Source: an uncultured Flavobacteriaceae bacterium (lineage in GTDB: Bacteria; Bacteroidota; Bacteroidia; Flavobacteriales; Flavobacteriaceae). From it: a DNA stretch of 33,455 bases. The notes under the pieces were generated by a model that did no database searches, had not been told where the DNA came from, and saw only the letters and a list, made by a program, of their open reading frames with translations. Both the position numbers and the translations under genes were made by a program. The stretch covers positions 1 through 33,455 of the forward strand of contig CALDUJ010000186.1 of the NCBI GenBank assembly GCA_937923735.1, in the 5' to 3' direction. Shown here piece by piece: positions 33,121 to 33,455 of the stretch. Position 1 is the stretch's first letter. The number at the start of each line of letters is the position of its first letter.

Positions 33121-33455
33121 TTTTTTAGCCTCTGACTTCTTGTATTCTGAGTTGGGGTTATCTATTAAATACTTCAATTGTCTTTTCGCTTCTTCAAAAT
33201 TATCGACTTTGATATAAGCCATTGCCAAGTACCAATGGTGCTTTTCAGCAAGCGTATCAGTTTCCGAAACATTTCGCTTTAAAATGCGGATGGCTTCATC
33301 GGTATTACCTAATTCCAATAATGTGTTGGCTTTATAGAATTGAATTACCGCGTCATTATTTTCAACTAGCAAGTTGTTGAATCCTTTTAGGGCATTATCG
33401 TAATCCTTACTTTCATAAGCAATAAACGCATCTATTTTAGGATCTGTTGTATCGT
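33100..33455 (-). CDS. TPR protein, N terminus outside window
   Basis: The frame is open to the window end, so the gene is partial; about 117 C-terminal residues are seen. Segments KIDAFIAYESKDYDNALKGF, AVIQFYKANTLLELGNTDEA and HHWYLAMAYIKVDNFEEAKR are clear TPR units. It ends KKSEAKKLAKKLE and its last 21 bases overlap the 3' end of the CHAT gene on the other strand. The remaining part may carry a membrane or secretion signal. Tetratricopeptide proteins of this type are common neighbours of CHAT genes, but here the two genes are convergent. Confidence 0.85.
   Translation of the reverse strand, partial: DTTDPKIDAFIAYESKDYDNALKGFNNLLVENNDAVIQFYKANTLLELGNTDEAIRILKRNVSETDTLAEKHHWYLAMAYIKVDNFEEAKRQLKYLIDNPNSEYKKSEAKKLAKKLE

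Overview
The window looks like a chromosomal segment of a marine or soil member of the Bacteroidota, most likely Flavobacteriaceae. It is AT-rich, its 5' leaders lack Shine-Dalgarno motifs, and several upstream regions carry partial matches to the Bacteroidota promoter (TTTG about 20 nt before TAnnTTTG). The gene families also fit: GLPGLI protein, TonB-type beta-barrel with a carboxypeptidase-like regulatory domain, S74 tail-fibre-like surface protein, TPR sensor kinase, SDR-type threonine dehydrogenase, DUF3109 and many short lipoproteins. No rRNA, tRNA, CRISPR array, phage or complete insertion sequence was seen.

Layout. (1) 1-5360, minus strand: most of a giant secreted surface protein with three degenerate W-G-N-W units, a jelly-roll-like domain and two calcium-binding type-3-like repeats; its C terminus lies beyond the window. 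Its ~800 bp upstream region holds two TACGG-N5-CCGTA-type inverted repeats. (2) 6215-8136: ssb on the minus strand, divergent from an overlapping three-gene operon (DUF6265-like lipoprotein, GNAT acetyltransferase, zinc-ribbon protein). (3) 8133-12890, minus: small membrane protein, then an apparent operon of S74 surface protein, TPR sensor histidine kinase and LuxR-type response regulator. (4) 13029-15913: CBS-pair protein and a membrane M28 peptidase, divergent. (5) 16345-20964, plus: small secreted protein, GLPGLI protein, TonB-type outer-membrane barrel and a TPR protein. (6) 21053-23753, minus: M13 peptidase lipoprotein and a small lipoprotein. (7) 23904-27810, plus: threonine dehydrogenase, HupE-like transporter, dCMP deaminase and S41 peptidase. 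(8) 27812-29204, minus: MarC, small membrane protein and FAD oxidoreductase, in one overlapping operon. (9) 29398-33120, plus: DUF3109 protein and a periplasmic TPR-CHAT protease-like protein, convergent with a partial TPR gene that runs off the window end.

How the genes may work together. The clearest regulatory story is the pair of promoters before the S74 operon and before the 77-aa membrane protein. Both have a TCAGG-N6-CCTGA inverted repeat exactly 18 nt upstream of a shared TCAGCAAYTTGCA element, with a second inverted repeat about 26 nt further upstream. The response regulator encoded at the end of the S74 operon is the obvious candidate to bind them, which would give a self-controlled surface-protein sensing module. 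A second unexplained set is the small secreted protein/GLPGLI/TonB-type barrel trio. A 21-bp inverted repeat ~360 bp upstream of that trio has the same form as the sites before the giant surface protein, which suggests a shared regulator. These links are inferred from sequence only.
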